This document shows, one piece after another, positions 36,346 through 44,995 of a DNA stretch of 64,000 bases. Each line of letters begins with the position of its first letter. Position 1 is the first letter of the stretch. The stretch lies in assembly GCA_016793885.1 (NCBI GenBank), contig JAEUHE010000178.1, forward strand, positions 100,432 to 164,431, given 5' to 3'. The position numbers were made by a program, and so were the translations under genes. This stretch comes from Verrucomicrobiales bacterium (GTDB lineage: Bacteria > Verrucomicrobiota > Verrucomicrobiia > Limisphaerales > UBA11320). The notes under the pieces were generated by a model that searched no databases, was not told the DNA's origin, and saw only the letters and a list, made by a program, of their open reading frames with translations.

Positions 36346-38087
36346 TGTCATTCAAATCTTTGCTCTGGTCTGTCGCCCTGCTGGTGTTGGGCTGCGCTCT
36401 CCCGTCTTCCGCAGCGTCGTCGGGCACGGCGAAACCGAAACCGCCGGAGCCCACCGGGAATCGTTACCTCTTCATTGTAGAAAACTCCTCGGCCATGCAG
36501 AAGCGCGACGAAAGCACGCGCCAGACCCTTTTCGAGTTCATTAACACCGGCCTCCGCGGCCGAATGCTCCCAGGAGATACGTTTGGTGTCTGGGCGTTCA
36601 ATTCGCAGCCCGAAACCCGCTTCCCGATGCAGGTTTGGGACTCAGCAACCCGGCTGGATTTGGCCACCCGGGTAAACCTGTTCCTGAAGGATCTCGGGTA
36701 TACCAAGCGATCCAATTTCGAACGCGTCTGGAGAGATCTGCAGGCGGTGGTCGCCTCGGTAAACGAACTGACAGTCATTTTGATCACCGATGGAAAAAAC
36801 AAAATCAGCGGGACGCCGTTCGACCAGGAGATCAACACCACCTACCGGCAGCTGGGCGCTGAACTCACCACCAAAAACCAGCCCTTCATCACGGCATTTG
36901 TGCTACGCGAAGGACACTTCGCGGCGTATTCTGTGACCCAGCCCGGGGAATCGCTCATCCTCCCCCCGCCCTCAGAAAAGGCGCGCGTTCGGCCGTCCTC
37001 CCTGGCACGTTCACGCCCAGACCTCGACGATGAGGAGCTCTCCAAGCCTGGCGTGACCACCACTCCGCCCCGGCGGGTTCCTTCCATCATTGTCACCCGA
37101 GAATCCGTCGCGCGGGAAAATGACCCGATCGGCCCCAACCACTCCTCCTCGCCATCCGCTCCCGCCCCCAGCACTCCCGCAGCTGCTTCTTCCGTGCCCC
37201 CAGCCGTCACCGGCCCGAGCCCCGCGCCCACCGCCGGGGTGCCGGCGACTCCTCCTCCGATTTCCAAAAGCAGCCTTCCATCAACAGCGTCAGCCGGCCC
37301 CCTCACCGCGATCAGCCCGCCGACGACGGCGGTAAGCCAGGCGGTTTCCTTACCATCAACTGCGACCGCAGCCTCGGCCGCCGCCGGCACTCCAACCGCG
37401 CCCGCGGGGTCACCCGTTCCGCAACCCGCTCCGAGCGCGCCTGCGCAGCCGGTGTCCAACGACCCAGCCCCGGCGACTGCCCCCGCTTCGGTTCCAGCTC
37501 CCACGGCGTCGATCGCGCCGATCGCTCCCGCGCCGACTCCGGCTCCCGCGGCTCCGGCCGCTTCGAAACTTCCTGCAGCCACAGCGCTGCCGCTCGCGAC
37601 TCAGGCGGCTCAGCCTGCCTCGGTGGAAGTCCAAACGCCGCCGTTGCCGAACACACCGACAGCCCCCTCAGCCAACCCCAGTCCCGCTGTCGTCGCCGCT
37701 GCCACTGCCGCTGCCACTGCCGCTGCCAATCTGGCTCCGTCCACCCGGCCTCAACCCACCGCGGCAGCCGCGGCAACAGGCCAGGCCTCTACCTCCTCGA
37801 CGAAATCAGCGCCCACCGCATCCATGGTTGTTCACGCCCGCCAGCCCACGGCCTCACCGCTCGCGGCCGCGGCCTCGGCTCCTACCGTAGCGGCGGCACC
37901 GTTCAAATCCACCGAGGGACCAGGGGCCCGATCAAGAACCAAACTGATCCTCGCGAGCGTGATGTTGGTTGGGGCCATGGGCTGCTTCTGGGTACACCAG
38001 CAACGCGCGCGCCGCGCCCGTCAGTCGAGCTTCATCAGTCGGGCTCTGCCTCGAGCCTCGGCAGCGGCACCCCAGGCCAAACGCTAG
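36345..38087 (+). CDS. VWA-like exported protein with Pro/Ala-rich stalk and C-terminal anchor
   Basis: A 580-residue protein. Signal peptide at 1-24 (LLWSVALLVLGCALPSSAAS). Residues ~38-190 form a von Willebrand A-like domain (YLFIVENSSAMQKRDESTR, DTFGVWAFN, ELTVILITDGKN); the metal site is degenerate, since the usual DxSxS reads ENSSAM (Glu-Asn-Ser-Ser-Ala). Residues ~215-525 are a low-complexity stalk almost entirely Pro, Ala, Ser and Thr. A single membrane helix at ~532-553 (LILASVMLVGAMGCFWV) is followed by an Arg-rich cytoplasmic tail. The layout predicts a VWA head held off the membrane by a disordered spacer. The gene starts inside the stop of the NYN gene. Function is unknown; protein binding is likely from the VWA fold. 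Confidence 0.85.
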   Translation: MSFKSLLWSVALLVLGCALPSSAASSGTAKPKPPEPTGNRYLFIVENSSAMQKRDESTRQTLFEFINTGLRGRMLPGDTFGVWAFNSQPETRFPMQVWDSATRLDLATRVNLFLKDLGYTKRSNFERVWRDLQAVVASVNELTVILITDGKNKISGTPFDQEINTTYRQLGAELTTKNQPFITAFVLREGHFAAYSVTQPGESLILPPPSEKARVRPSSLARSRPDLDDEELSKPGVTTTPPRRVPSIIVTRESVARENDPIGPNHSSSPSAPAPSTPAAASSVPPAVTGPSPAPTAGVPATPPPISKSSLPSTASAGPLTAISPPTTAVSQAVSLPSTATAASAAAGTPTAPAGSPVPQPAPSAPAQPVSNDPAPATAPASVPAPTASIAPIAPAPTPAPAAPAASKLPAATALPLATQAAQPASVEVQTPPLPNTPTAPSANPSPAVVAAATAAATAAANLAPSTRPQPTAAAAATGQASTSSTKSAPTASMVVHARQPTASPLAAAASAPTVAAAPFKSTEGPGARSRTKLILASVMLVGAMGCFWVHQQRARRARQSSFISRALPRASAAAPQAKR

Positions 38088-38113
38088 ATCCACCTCCCTG
38101 CGAGGTAGTTAAA

Positions 38114-39259
38114 ATGCGGACTAGCCTTCCGCGCGTCTTCCAGGTTACATCTCTCCCTGTGAAGATTAATGCCGCTATCGTGTTGATCTTGTTTGGGGCT
38201 GCTATCGAGAATATCAGCCAGGTCTCTGCTGCCGACATCGGGGATTGGCGTTCGCTGAAAAACATCAGCCCGCGCCGCTACCTGTGCTCGAAGACGGAGA
38301 CGCCGCCGATCATTGACGGAGCTCTGAACGATCCGATCTGGACAACCGCGCTACCGACCGATGATTTTGTGGACATTCAGGGATCGGGCAACACCCACCC
38401 CCGCCACAAGACCTTCGTGAGGATGGCGTGGGATGACAACTTTTTTTATGTGGCCGCGCAACTCACGGAGCCGCACGTCTGGGGAACCATCACTCAACGC
38501 GACGCCGTCATCTTCCAGGACAACGACTTCGAGGTGTTCATCGACCCCAACGGGGACAATCACGAGTACTACGAGTTTGAGCTGAACACCCTCAATACCC
38601 TCTGGGATCTCTTCCTGGACAAGCCCTACAAGGACGGGGGCAAAGCTCGCAACGAATGGGATTTGGTGGGCATTCAAACCGCCGTTCAGATCCAAGGATC
38701 GAACAACAATCCCAAGGATCGCGACCGGGGATGGACTCTGGAAATGGCTTTTCCCTGGAAAGCCCTCAGCGAATACGCCCATCGTCCCTGCCCGCCTCAG
38801 GAGGGCGACCAATGGCGAGTCAATTTCTCCCGCGTGGAATGGCGCACCAAAATTGTGGATGGCCAGTATGTGAAAGTCCCCGGCAAGCGCGAGGACAACT
38901 GGGTGTGGTCTCCGATCGGAATCGTCGACATGCACCGGCCCGAAAAGTGGGGATATGTCCAATTTACGGCGGCGCCTCCCGGCCAAGGCAAGTTGCTCAA
39001 CGATCTGACCGCCTACGGTCGAGCCTATCTCTATCAGGCCTACTACGCCCAAAGAGCCTATCACGCCAAGAATCGACGCTACGCCCAAACCATCGAGGAC
39101 CTGGGCTTGGAAAGGGATTACAATCCACGACACCTGGCCTGGCCGTTGACGATTGAGCTTCAGCCCGACGGCGGCTATCGGGCCATGGCGGAGATTCGCG
39201 TTCCCGGGGGCACCGAACGCTGGTACATCCGTCAAGATTCCAAGCTCTGGTCCGAGTGA
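38114..39259 (+). CDS. Secreted CBM9-like carbohydrate-binding protein
   Basis: A 381-residue protein. Residues 1-40 contain a hydrophobic export segment (INAAIVLILFGAAIENI, cleavage near VSAAD). Residues ~50-290 match a family-9-like carbohydrate-binding domain: PPIIDGALNDPIWTTALP at the start, FVRMAWDDNFFYVAAQLTEP, DNDFEVFIDPNGDNHEYYEFE and WTLEMAFPWKAL, which are the recurrent motifs of CBM9-like domains in outer-membrane or secreted proteins. The remaining ~90 residues are an unassigned helical and beta extension containing YLYQAYYAQRAYHAKNRRYA. It probably binds glycans at the cell surface or in the periplasm. Its stop overlaps the GTG start of trmB by two bases (GTGA). Confidence 0.9.
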   Translation: MRTSLPRVFQVTSLPVKINAAIVLILFGAAIENISQVSAADIGDWRSLKNISPRRYLCSKTETPPIIDGALNDPIWTTALPTDDFVDIQGSGNTHPRHKTFVRMAWDDNFFYVAAQLTEPHVWGTITQRDAVIFQDNDFEVFIDPNGDNHEYYEFELNTLNTLWDLFLDKPYKDGGKARNEWDLVGIQTAVQIQGSNNNPKDRDRGWTLEMAFPWKALSEYAHRPCPPQEGDQWRVNFSRVEWRTKIVDGQYVKVPGKREDNWVWSPIGIVDMHRPEKWGYVQFTAAPPGQGKLLNDLTAYGRAYLYQAYYAQRAYHAKNRRYAQTIEDLGLERDYNPRHLAWPLTIELQPDGGYRAMAEIRVPGGTERWYIRQDSKLWSE

Positions 39260-39864
39260 GCACCGCCACACTTCCAACCCCTGCCTCGCTGATTTTCCAG
39301 CCGAGGAGCATCGTCGAGCCACTCTCTTGGTCGGAACTCTTTCCCACCGAAGCTCCGGTTGAGCTGGAACTTGGCTCCGGTGATGGCTCCTTCATGGCGC
39401 AGTGGGCACAGAGCCATCCGGGCACTCATTTTCTCGGAGTGGAAAGATTGCTGGGCCGACTCAAGAAGCTGGATCGAAAAGGTCTTCGGCTGGGGCTGAA
39501 AAACCTTCGAGTGATCCGACTCGAAGCAGCCTATCTCCTGCAATACCTCATCCCGCCCGGATCACTTTCAGCGATCCACGTCTATTTTCCTGACCCCTGG
39601 CCCAAGCGCAAACACAGGGATCGCCGGCTGATTTGCGAGGCGTTCACCCAGCAAGCCGCCAAGGCCCTCGTCCCGAATGGTCACGTGTGGCTGCGAACCG
39701 ACAACCTGGACTACTTCCAGCAGATGGTGGAATCGTTCAAGGCCAATCCTCGATTTGCCGAAGTTCCCACCCCGGCCGATCTCGCCGCGGTCACCACCGA
39801 CTTCGAGCGCATGTTCAATTCGGAAGGCATCCCCACGCAACGAGCCGGATACCGGCTCGCCTGA
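39256..39864 (+). CDS. trmB: tRNA (guanine-N7)-methyltransferase
   Basis: A 202-residue SAM-dependent enzyme that makes m7G46 in the variable loop of tRNA. The SAM-binding motif VELELGSGDGSF lies at residues 36-47, and the TrmB signature FPDPWPKRKHRDRRL is at ~112-126, followed by GHVWLRTDNLDYFQ. Length is close to that of other TrmB proteins. The start is a GTG at 39256 that overlaps the stop codon of the CBM9-like gene, so translation is probably coupled; there is no functional reason to expect the two to work together. The C-terminus has the expected T-x-F-E-x-x-F segment (TTDFERMFNSEG). Confidence 0.95.
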   Translation: MSTATLPTPASLIFQPRSIVEPLSWSELFPTEAPVELELGSGDGSFMAQWAQSHPGTHFLGVERLLGRLKKLDRKGLRLGLKNLRVIRLEAAYLLQYLIPPGSLSAIHVYFPDPWPKRKHRDRRLICEAFTQQAAKALVPNGHVWLRTDNLDYFQQMVESFKANPRFAEVPTPADLAAVTTDFERMFNSEGIPTQRAGYRLA

Positions 39865-39885
39865 GGCGTCTTCCGCCTTACTTAG

Positions 39886-40374
39886 CTAAACATCGATCAC
39901 CGGGCCATCCCCGTCCGAATCGATCTTCCGACGCCCCGCGCTCGGCCCCGCTCCGGCCGAAGGCGCAGCTACGAAAGAAGCCTTTACCCGAGTGCCACCG
40001 GTGAGAACGTTTAGCACAACGGAGATGACACTGATAACCAGTGCGCCCCACATGGCCGAACCGAAATCGTCGACGTGAAAACCGCTGATCAGGCGTCCCA
40101 CGAAGAGCAACAGTCCCGCGTTGATCACCCAGGTAAAGAGCCCCAGGGTCAAGAGCAGGAGAGGCAGCGAGAGCAGGAGGAGAACCGGCCGAATAAACAG
40201 GTTGAGCAAGCTCAAGCTGAGCGTCGCCAGGAGAAGTGCCTCCAGATTGTCGTAGCGGATCCCATCTACCATCCGCGAGGCCACCAAGAATGCCACCGCC
40301 AAGGTAGTGATCACCCACCGCTTAAACAAGCTGCGGAAGGTTTCAGAGGACGATGGTTTTGAGGAGTCAGCCAT
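39886..40374 (-). CDS. Small phage-holin-family-4-type membrane protein
   Basis: A 162-residue integral membrane protein. The ATG at 40374 (MADSSKPS) is preferred; a start at 40389 adds five residues. Four membrane segments are visible: WVITTLAVAFLVASRM, ALLLATLSLSLLNLFI, VLLLLSLPLLLLTLGLF with VINAGLLLFVG, and MWGALVISVISVVLNVL. The pattern LSLLNLFIRPVL...LPLLLLTLGLF...N...L is that of the widespread phage holin superfamily IV / DUF360-type proteins, which in bacteria are usually chromosomal and of unknown function despite the name. The hydrophilic C-terminus (~120-162) ends in an acidic tail. It is convergent with trmB; 20 bases separate the stop codons. Confidence 0.9.
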   Translation of the reverse strand: MADSSKPSSSETFRSLFKRWVITTLAVAFLVASRMVDGIRYDNLEALLLATLSLSLLNLFIRPVLLLLSLPLLLLTLGLFTWVINAGLLLFVGRLISGFHVDDFGSAMWGALVISVISVVLNVLTGGTRVKASFVAAPSAGAGPSAGRRKIDSDGDGPVIDV

Positions 40375-40624
40375 ACAACCTACAGTCATGCTCGCATCAC
40401 GTCACGACCCAGTCCTTGGACAATAGGGTCAGCCGGCGGGAACGCCAGTCCCATTCTGAGGCAATCCCACCGGGTAGAGGCGCGCCGGCAACCTGTCGCG
40501 GCGTTTCCACTGCCTCTCCTCAGACAAGTAAGGTTCCAGGCCGAACTCAGGTCTGGCGGACGCACGAAGACAACCTGCTAGCACTGACCTTATCTTGCGC
40601 TAGTGGTGTCGATTGGGCTAAAGT

Positions 40625-41374
40625 ATGTTCCACATGAGCGAATCCGATCACCGAACGGGCCCAGCCGGCACCCCGGCGGATTTCGCGACCACTCATTGGT
40701 CGGTCGTGCTGCGAGCCGCGCGCGATGATCAGGCCCAAATGGCTGCCCTCGAAGAGCTTTGCCGCAACTACTGGCGTCCGATCTACACTTACGTGCGACG
40801 TCGTGGCTCCTCTCCCGAGGAAGCCCAGGACCTCACTCAGAGTTTCTTCGAAAGGCTCTTGGAAAAGAATTGGCTGGCCGACGTGGATCCGGAGCGCGCC
40901 CGGTTCCGGTCGTTCCTCCTCACGATGGTCAGCCGCTTTATCACCAACGAATACCATCGAGCCCACAGTCAGAAGCGCGGGGGTAAAGCATTCCACTTCT
41001 CCATCCAGGACCCCGAATTGGAGAACCAGCTGGTGGCCAGCCCTGGCGCCGGATCCCCCGAACAAGACTTCGACCGCCATTGGGCCTTGACGGTCTTGGA
41101 ACGCGCCCTCCAGCGACTGAAGACCGAGGCCGCCGAATCGGGAAAGCAAACCCACTTCGTACACCTCAGCCCTTATCTGTCGCAAGAGGCAGAACCTGGG
41201 GACTACGCAAGATTGGCGACCCAGCTGAAAATGAGCGCCGGCACGGTGGCGGTGTCCGTGCACCGGTTGCGTCACCGTTATCGGGAGCTGGTCCGATCTG
41301 AAATCGGGGAGACCTTGTCGCATCAGGCGGACACGGACCTCGAAATGAATCACCTGATGGCTGCGCTTCGATGA
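40625..41374 (+). CDS. ECF-type RNA polymerase sigma factor (large PVC subgroup)
   Basis: A 249-residue sigma factor. The N-terminus FATTHWSVVLRAARDD and the region 2 sequence LCRNYWRPIYTYVRRRG, EEAQDLTQSFFERLLEKN and RFRSFLLTMVSRFITNEY identify the long ECF subgroup frequent in Verrucomicrobiota and Planctomycetota. Region 4 (~190-230) contains DYARLATQLKMSAGTVAVSVHRLRHRYRELV (shown in parts: YARLATQLKMSAGTVAV and HRLRHRYREL), a helix-turn-helix for the -35 element. ATG codons at 40625 and 40634 are both possible. The next gene, 111 bases downstream on the same strand, is a Ser/Thr kinase with WD40 repeats, a linkage typical of this sigma subgroup; the kinase probably modulates the sigma factor. 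Confidence 0.92.
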   Translation: MFHMSESDHRTGPAGTPADFATTHWSVVLRAARDDQAQMAALEELCRNYWRPIYTYVRRRGSSPEEAQDLTQSFFERLLEKNWLADVDPERARFRSFLLTMVSRFITNEYHRAHSQKRGGKAFHFSIQDPELENQLVASPGAGSPEQDFDRHWALTVLERALQRLKTEAAESGKQTHFVHLSPYLSQEAEPGDYARLATQLKMSAGTVAVSVHRLRHRYRELVRSEIGETLSHQADTDLEMNHLMAALR

Positions 41375-41485
41375 ATCACCGTGGCCGGCAACAATTTTAC
41401 GTAAGCGCTTCCCAATTTTCCGTAATCACCTAGTGGCCATGCAACCAATACCACTCGATGACTCGCTACCTGGGGATTCCTTCCG

Positions 41486-44400
41486 ATGCACCTCCTCCCG
41501 GAGAGGAGCGGGCCAGCGCGCCTACCCAGACATCTCGGGAGCCGACAGCCCCCTTCGCAAGTGAATCCAGTGACGCCACCGCCCGCCTTGTGTTCTAAAT
41601 GCCAGGGTCCTCTGGACGCCGGCACAGGTCATTGCATTCGCTGTTTGATGGCGGTTTCGTTGACGCCGGTTCCCGATCGATCCGCGGACTTCGAAGAGCT
41701 TGAGGAGGATCTACCCAAAGCGTTCGGTGACTACTTGTTGGAAAGCCGGATCGCCCGCGGTGGAATGGGGGTGGTCTACCGGGCCAGGCATCTGCCCCTG
41801 AACCGAGTCGTGGCCCTCAAGATGCTCATCGGAGGCGGCTTTGCCGGACGGGAAGCCTTGCTGCGATTCAAAGCGGAAGCCACCGCCGCCGCCCAACTGC
41901 ATCATCCCAACATCGTCACTCTCTACGAAGTGGGGGAGATTGAGGGTCTGCCCTATCTGTCCATGGAGTTCGTCGATGGACAAGACCTCAGCTGGCTGGT
42001 CCACGGCGGCTCCATCGCCCCCAAACAAGCCGCCCGCTGGCTTCGCGATGTGGCCCTGGCCGTCCAGCACGCTCATGAGCAGGGAATTTTGCATCGCGAT
42101 CTCAAGCCCTCCAACATCATCATCGATCCCTTCGACCAACCGAAGGTCACCGATTTCGGCCTAGCCCGGCAAACAGGGAGCGAGCGAAATCTCACGGTGA
42201 GCGGTCAGGCCTTGGGTTCGCCCGGATACATGCCGCCGGAACAGGCGCGCGGTGATCACTCGGCAACGGGGCCGGCCAGCGATGTGTATTCGCTCGGCGC
42301 GGTGTTGTATCACCTACTGACCGGACGCCCCCCCTTCCTCGGTGACTCCATTCCCGCCATCCTGGCCCAAGTCGAAACCCTGGAGCCGATCCCGCCCGGA
42401 CGCCTGAATCCGACAATCCCGCGCGACCTGCAGACCCTGTGCCTCAAGTGCCTCGAGAAACCTCCGCATCGTCGCTACGCCAGCGCCCAGGAACTGGGCG
42501 ATGAACTGACCCGCTTCCTTTCCAACGTGCCCATTCGGGCTCAGGCCGTCAGCCCGCTGGAAAGGGCCTGGCGTTGGAGTCGTCGGCACCCCGCCATCGC
42601 CCTACTCACCTTCGCCCTCACTCTGGCCGTCCTGCTCGGAGCATGCGGAGTGCTGTGGCAATGGCGAAGAGCCGAGGCGGAGCGAGTAACGGCCTCGACG
42701 AACGCGGACGTGGCCGCCCGGAATGAATACGCCGCCGATCTCAATGCCGCTTCGTCCGCGATTGAGCGCGGCGATCTGCCGGAAGGACGGCGTCTGCTGG
42801 CGCGCCACGACCCGCAGCAACAGGGTCGCGATCTGCGCGGCTTCGAATGGTATTTCCTGAGCCGCCGAGCGCAAGGGGACGAACTGCTTGAGATCAAGGC
42901 CCACGGCTCCACGGTCTGCGCAGTCCAAGTTTCGCCCGACGGCCAATGGGTGGCGAGCGGAGGCATGGATCACTCGGTCTGGCTGCACCGGTTTCCATCG
43001 ATGGAAACCGTCGCGGAATGGAAAATCGACACGGTGGGCTGGTTTGTCGAGATCACCCCCGATAGTTCACGGCTGCTCACTCCATGGAAACATGACCGGA
43101 TCGCGCTGTGGAATCGAAGCACCCGGGAGCGCATTCGCGACTTCCCCGGCCGGCTCGCCAGCCTAGCCCGAACCAAACCCTGGGTGGCGATCAGCACCGC
43201 GAGCCCCTGGTTCTTTGAACCGGCGGGTGAAATCAGCGTCTGGGACTACGAGTCAGGTGAGAGGCTCGAAACCCTCCCGTTCATCGGACGCGCCATCAGC
43301 CTTTCTCCCGACGGAGCTTTGCTGGCCGCCGGCGGCAAAAAGAACAGCGTCATCGTGTGGGACCGCCAAGCCCGGCGAAAGCGGTTCGAGGCAACCACTC
43401 CGGGCGTGCCCTGGACCTTGCGCTTCTCCAACGACGGACGATATCTCGCCGCCGCCACCATGGACCGAAGGATCCAGCTCTGGGACCTGGCAGCCCCCAA
43501 CGACTCAGGCCGGGGGAGGAGTTCGGAGAGCGAAGACGAAGCGGCAGTTAAGGAAACACCGGCGCGCGCCGCCACCATGCTCGAGGAAGGACACTGGCTC
43601 AAGGCTTGGGCGGTGACCTTTGCCCCGGACAATCGCACGCTCCTCTCCACGAGCTCGGATCGGTCGCTGCGGCTCTGGTCGGTTCCCGACCTCCAGCCGC
43701 TGGGCCTCTGGCACGGGCATTACGATGAGGTGTGGTGTGGCGCCTTCAGCCCCGACGGTCAACGGATCATCACTGGAGGCAAGGATGCTCGGCTCATGGT
43801 CTGGAACCCGTCCATCCGGGGCGAAGCGGCCTACCCGACCAGCATGTATCACGCAGCGGTGCCGTTTTCGCCCGATGGCAAGCGATTCCTCACCTTCGAA
43901 CAAGGGAAGGACATTAGCCGCACCCGCTTGTTGAGTCGCGATCGCTTGGACCAGCCTTTGGCCGAGATTCAAGCTTATGAAATCTTTGCCGCGTTTAGCC
44001 CCGATGGCGGTTCGGTGTACTCCCTGCCTGGTTCGAAAGGCGCGATGTCCGTCCGCTCCGGACACGATTTAACTCTGCAGCGGGAGATCCTCCTCGAAGA
44101 TTGTCCGGGCTATGCTCGAACCGACTTTCATGGACAAGGCTTCAACCCAGGCGCCCAGATTTGCTACGCCATCGGAACCAACGGGCAAGCCAGTTTGTGG
44201 GACACCTCCACCGGCAAGCGGCTCCGATCGTTCTCCACCCGACGTCTGCCAACTTACCGAACCGCACTCAGCCAAGATGGCACTTGGCTGGCTCTGAGCC
44301 AGACTTTCCCCTACGACGCGTTTCTCTACAACACGTTTACCGGGGAGGAAAAAGTGCTCACGGGACACACCGAGTATGTGAAAGGACTGAATTTCTCGCC

Positions 44401-44779
44401 GGATGGCACCCAACTCGCCACGGCGGGAGTGGATGCACGCATCAAACTATGGGAGGTGAGCACCGGTCGAGAGATCCAAACACTGATCGGGCATCTGCAG
44501 GAGGTGAGCGATGTCGCTTTCTCGCCCGACGGGAAAACTCTGGCAAGCATCGAAGGCACCACCCAGTTCAAGCTCTGGAGGCTGGATACCTACCGGGAGG
44601 TGACCGCCATCAGCAAACCCGAGAGCGGCTGGAACATCGGCTTCACGCCGGACGGCGCTGCGCTGGTCATCGAACGACACAACAAAACCATCGAACTGCT
44701 CTATGTTCAACCGATCGATGGTTCGTTGAGCGCCGCACCCGCGCCCCAGGCTTCGATGTATCGGGGAAGTGGCGAGTGA
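41486..44779 (+). CDS. Membrane Ser/Thr protein kinase with WD40 repeats
   Basis: A 1,097-residue Hanks-type kinase. Near the N-terminus is a zinc-ribbon-like pair (CSKCQGPLDAGTGHCIRC, residues 36-53), common in this kinase type. The catalytic domain spans ~80-345: glycine loop IARGGMGVVYRA, VALKML, HRDLKPSN, DFGLA and GSPGYMPPEQA. A membrane helix follows at ~371-393 (IALLTFALTLAVLLGACGVL). Residues ~468-1,085 form WD40 repeats with recurring SPDG...LA(S/T)GG...D...LW patterns, probably one or two beta-propellers outside the membrane. All catalytic residues are present. It is paired with the ECF sigma factor just upstream. The final codons and the stop lie in the left arm of a heptamer repeat, so the C-terminal tail looks repeat-derived. 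Confidence 0.93.
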   Translation: MHLLPERSGPARLPRHLGSRQPPSQVNPVTPPPALCSKCQGPLDAGTGHCIRCLMAVSLTPVPDRSADFEELEEDLPKAFGDYLLESRIARGGMGVVYRARHLPLNRVVALKMLIGGGFAGREALLRFKAEATAAAQLHHPNIVTLYEVGEIEGLPYLSMEFVDGQDLSWLVHGGSIAPKQAARWLRDVALAVQHAHEQGILHRDLKPSNIIIDPFDQPKVTDFGLARQTGSERNLTVSGQALGSPGYMPPEQARGDHSATGPASDVYSLGAVLYHLLTGRPPFLGDSIPAILAQVETLEPIPPGRLNPTIPRDLQTLCLKCLEKPPHRRYASAQELGDELTRFLSNVPIRAQAVSPLERAWRWSRRHPAIALLTFALTLAVLLGACGVLWQWRRAEAERVTASTNADVAARNEYAADLNAASSAIERGDLPEGRRLLARHDPQQQGRDLRGFEWYFLSRRAQGDELLEIKAHGSTVCAVQVSPDGQWVASGGMDHSVWLHRFPSMETVAEWKIDTVGWFVEITPDSSRLLTPWKHDRIALWNRSTRERIRDFPGRLASLARTKPWVAISTASPWFFEPAGEISVWDYESGERLETLPFIGRAISLSPDGALLAAGGKKNSVIVWDRQARRKRFEATTPGVPWTLRFSNDGRYLAAATMDRRIQLWDLAAPNDSGRGRSSESEDEAAVKETPARAATMLEEGHWLKAWAVTFAPDNRTLLSTSSDRSLRLWSVPDLQPLGLWHGHYDEVWCGAFSPDGQRIITGGKDARLMVWNPSIRGEAAYPTSMYHAAVPFSPDGKRFLTFEQGKDISRTRLLSRDRLDQPLAEIQAYEIFAAFSPDGGSVYSLPGSKGAMSVRSGHDLTLQREILLEDCPGYARTDFHGQGFNPGAQICYAIGTNGQASLWDTSTGKRLRSFSTRRLPTYRTALSQDGTWLALSQTFPYDAFLYNTFTGEEKVLTGHTEYVKGLNFSPDGTQLATAGVDARIKLWEVSTGREIQTLIGHLQEVSDVAFSPDGKTLASIEGTTQFKLWRLDTYREVTAISKPESGWNIGFTPDGAALVIERHNKTIELLYVQPIDGSLSAAPAPQASMYRGSGE

Positions 44780-44937
44780 TGAGTGATGAGTTGAAGTGGC
44801 CGAATGGGGACCGTCCGGAGAAGCCGTCCTCAAGTTACGACGTGGGCTGGAGGTCACTCGTCACTCGTCACTCGTCACTCGTCACTCGTCACTCCTCACT
44901 CGTCACTCCTCACTCTTCACTCATCACTCATCACTCG
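44774..44937. repeat. Heptamer array with an inverted left arm
   Basis: The left arm GAGTGATGAGTGATGAG (44774-44790) includes the kinase stop codon (44777-44779). After ~60 bp of unique sequence a run of about twelve ACTCGTC/ACTCCTC/ACTCATC units fills 44852-44937, ending in ACTCATCACTCATCACTC, the inverse of the left arm. The transcript could form a long hairpin. Confidence 0.85.
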
Positions 44938-44995
44938 TCCCTTCCCCCCTCACCACACGCTGGACACGGTCGTTCAATAGCCTGTAAATGACTGG

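Noticed and set aside
39878..40318. Alternative minus-strand frame of 146 codons
   Set aside because: Overlaps the four-helix holin-IV-type protein in another frame; only the latter has coherent membrane segments.
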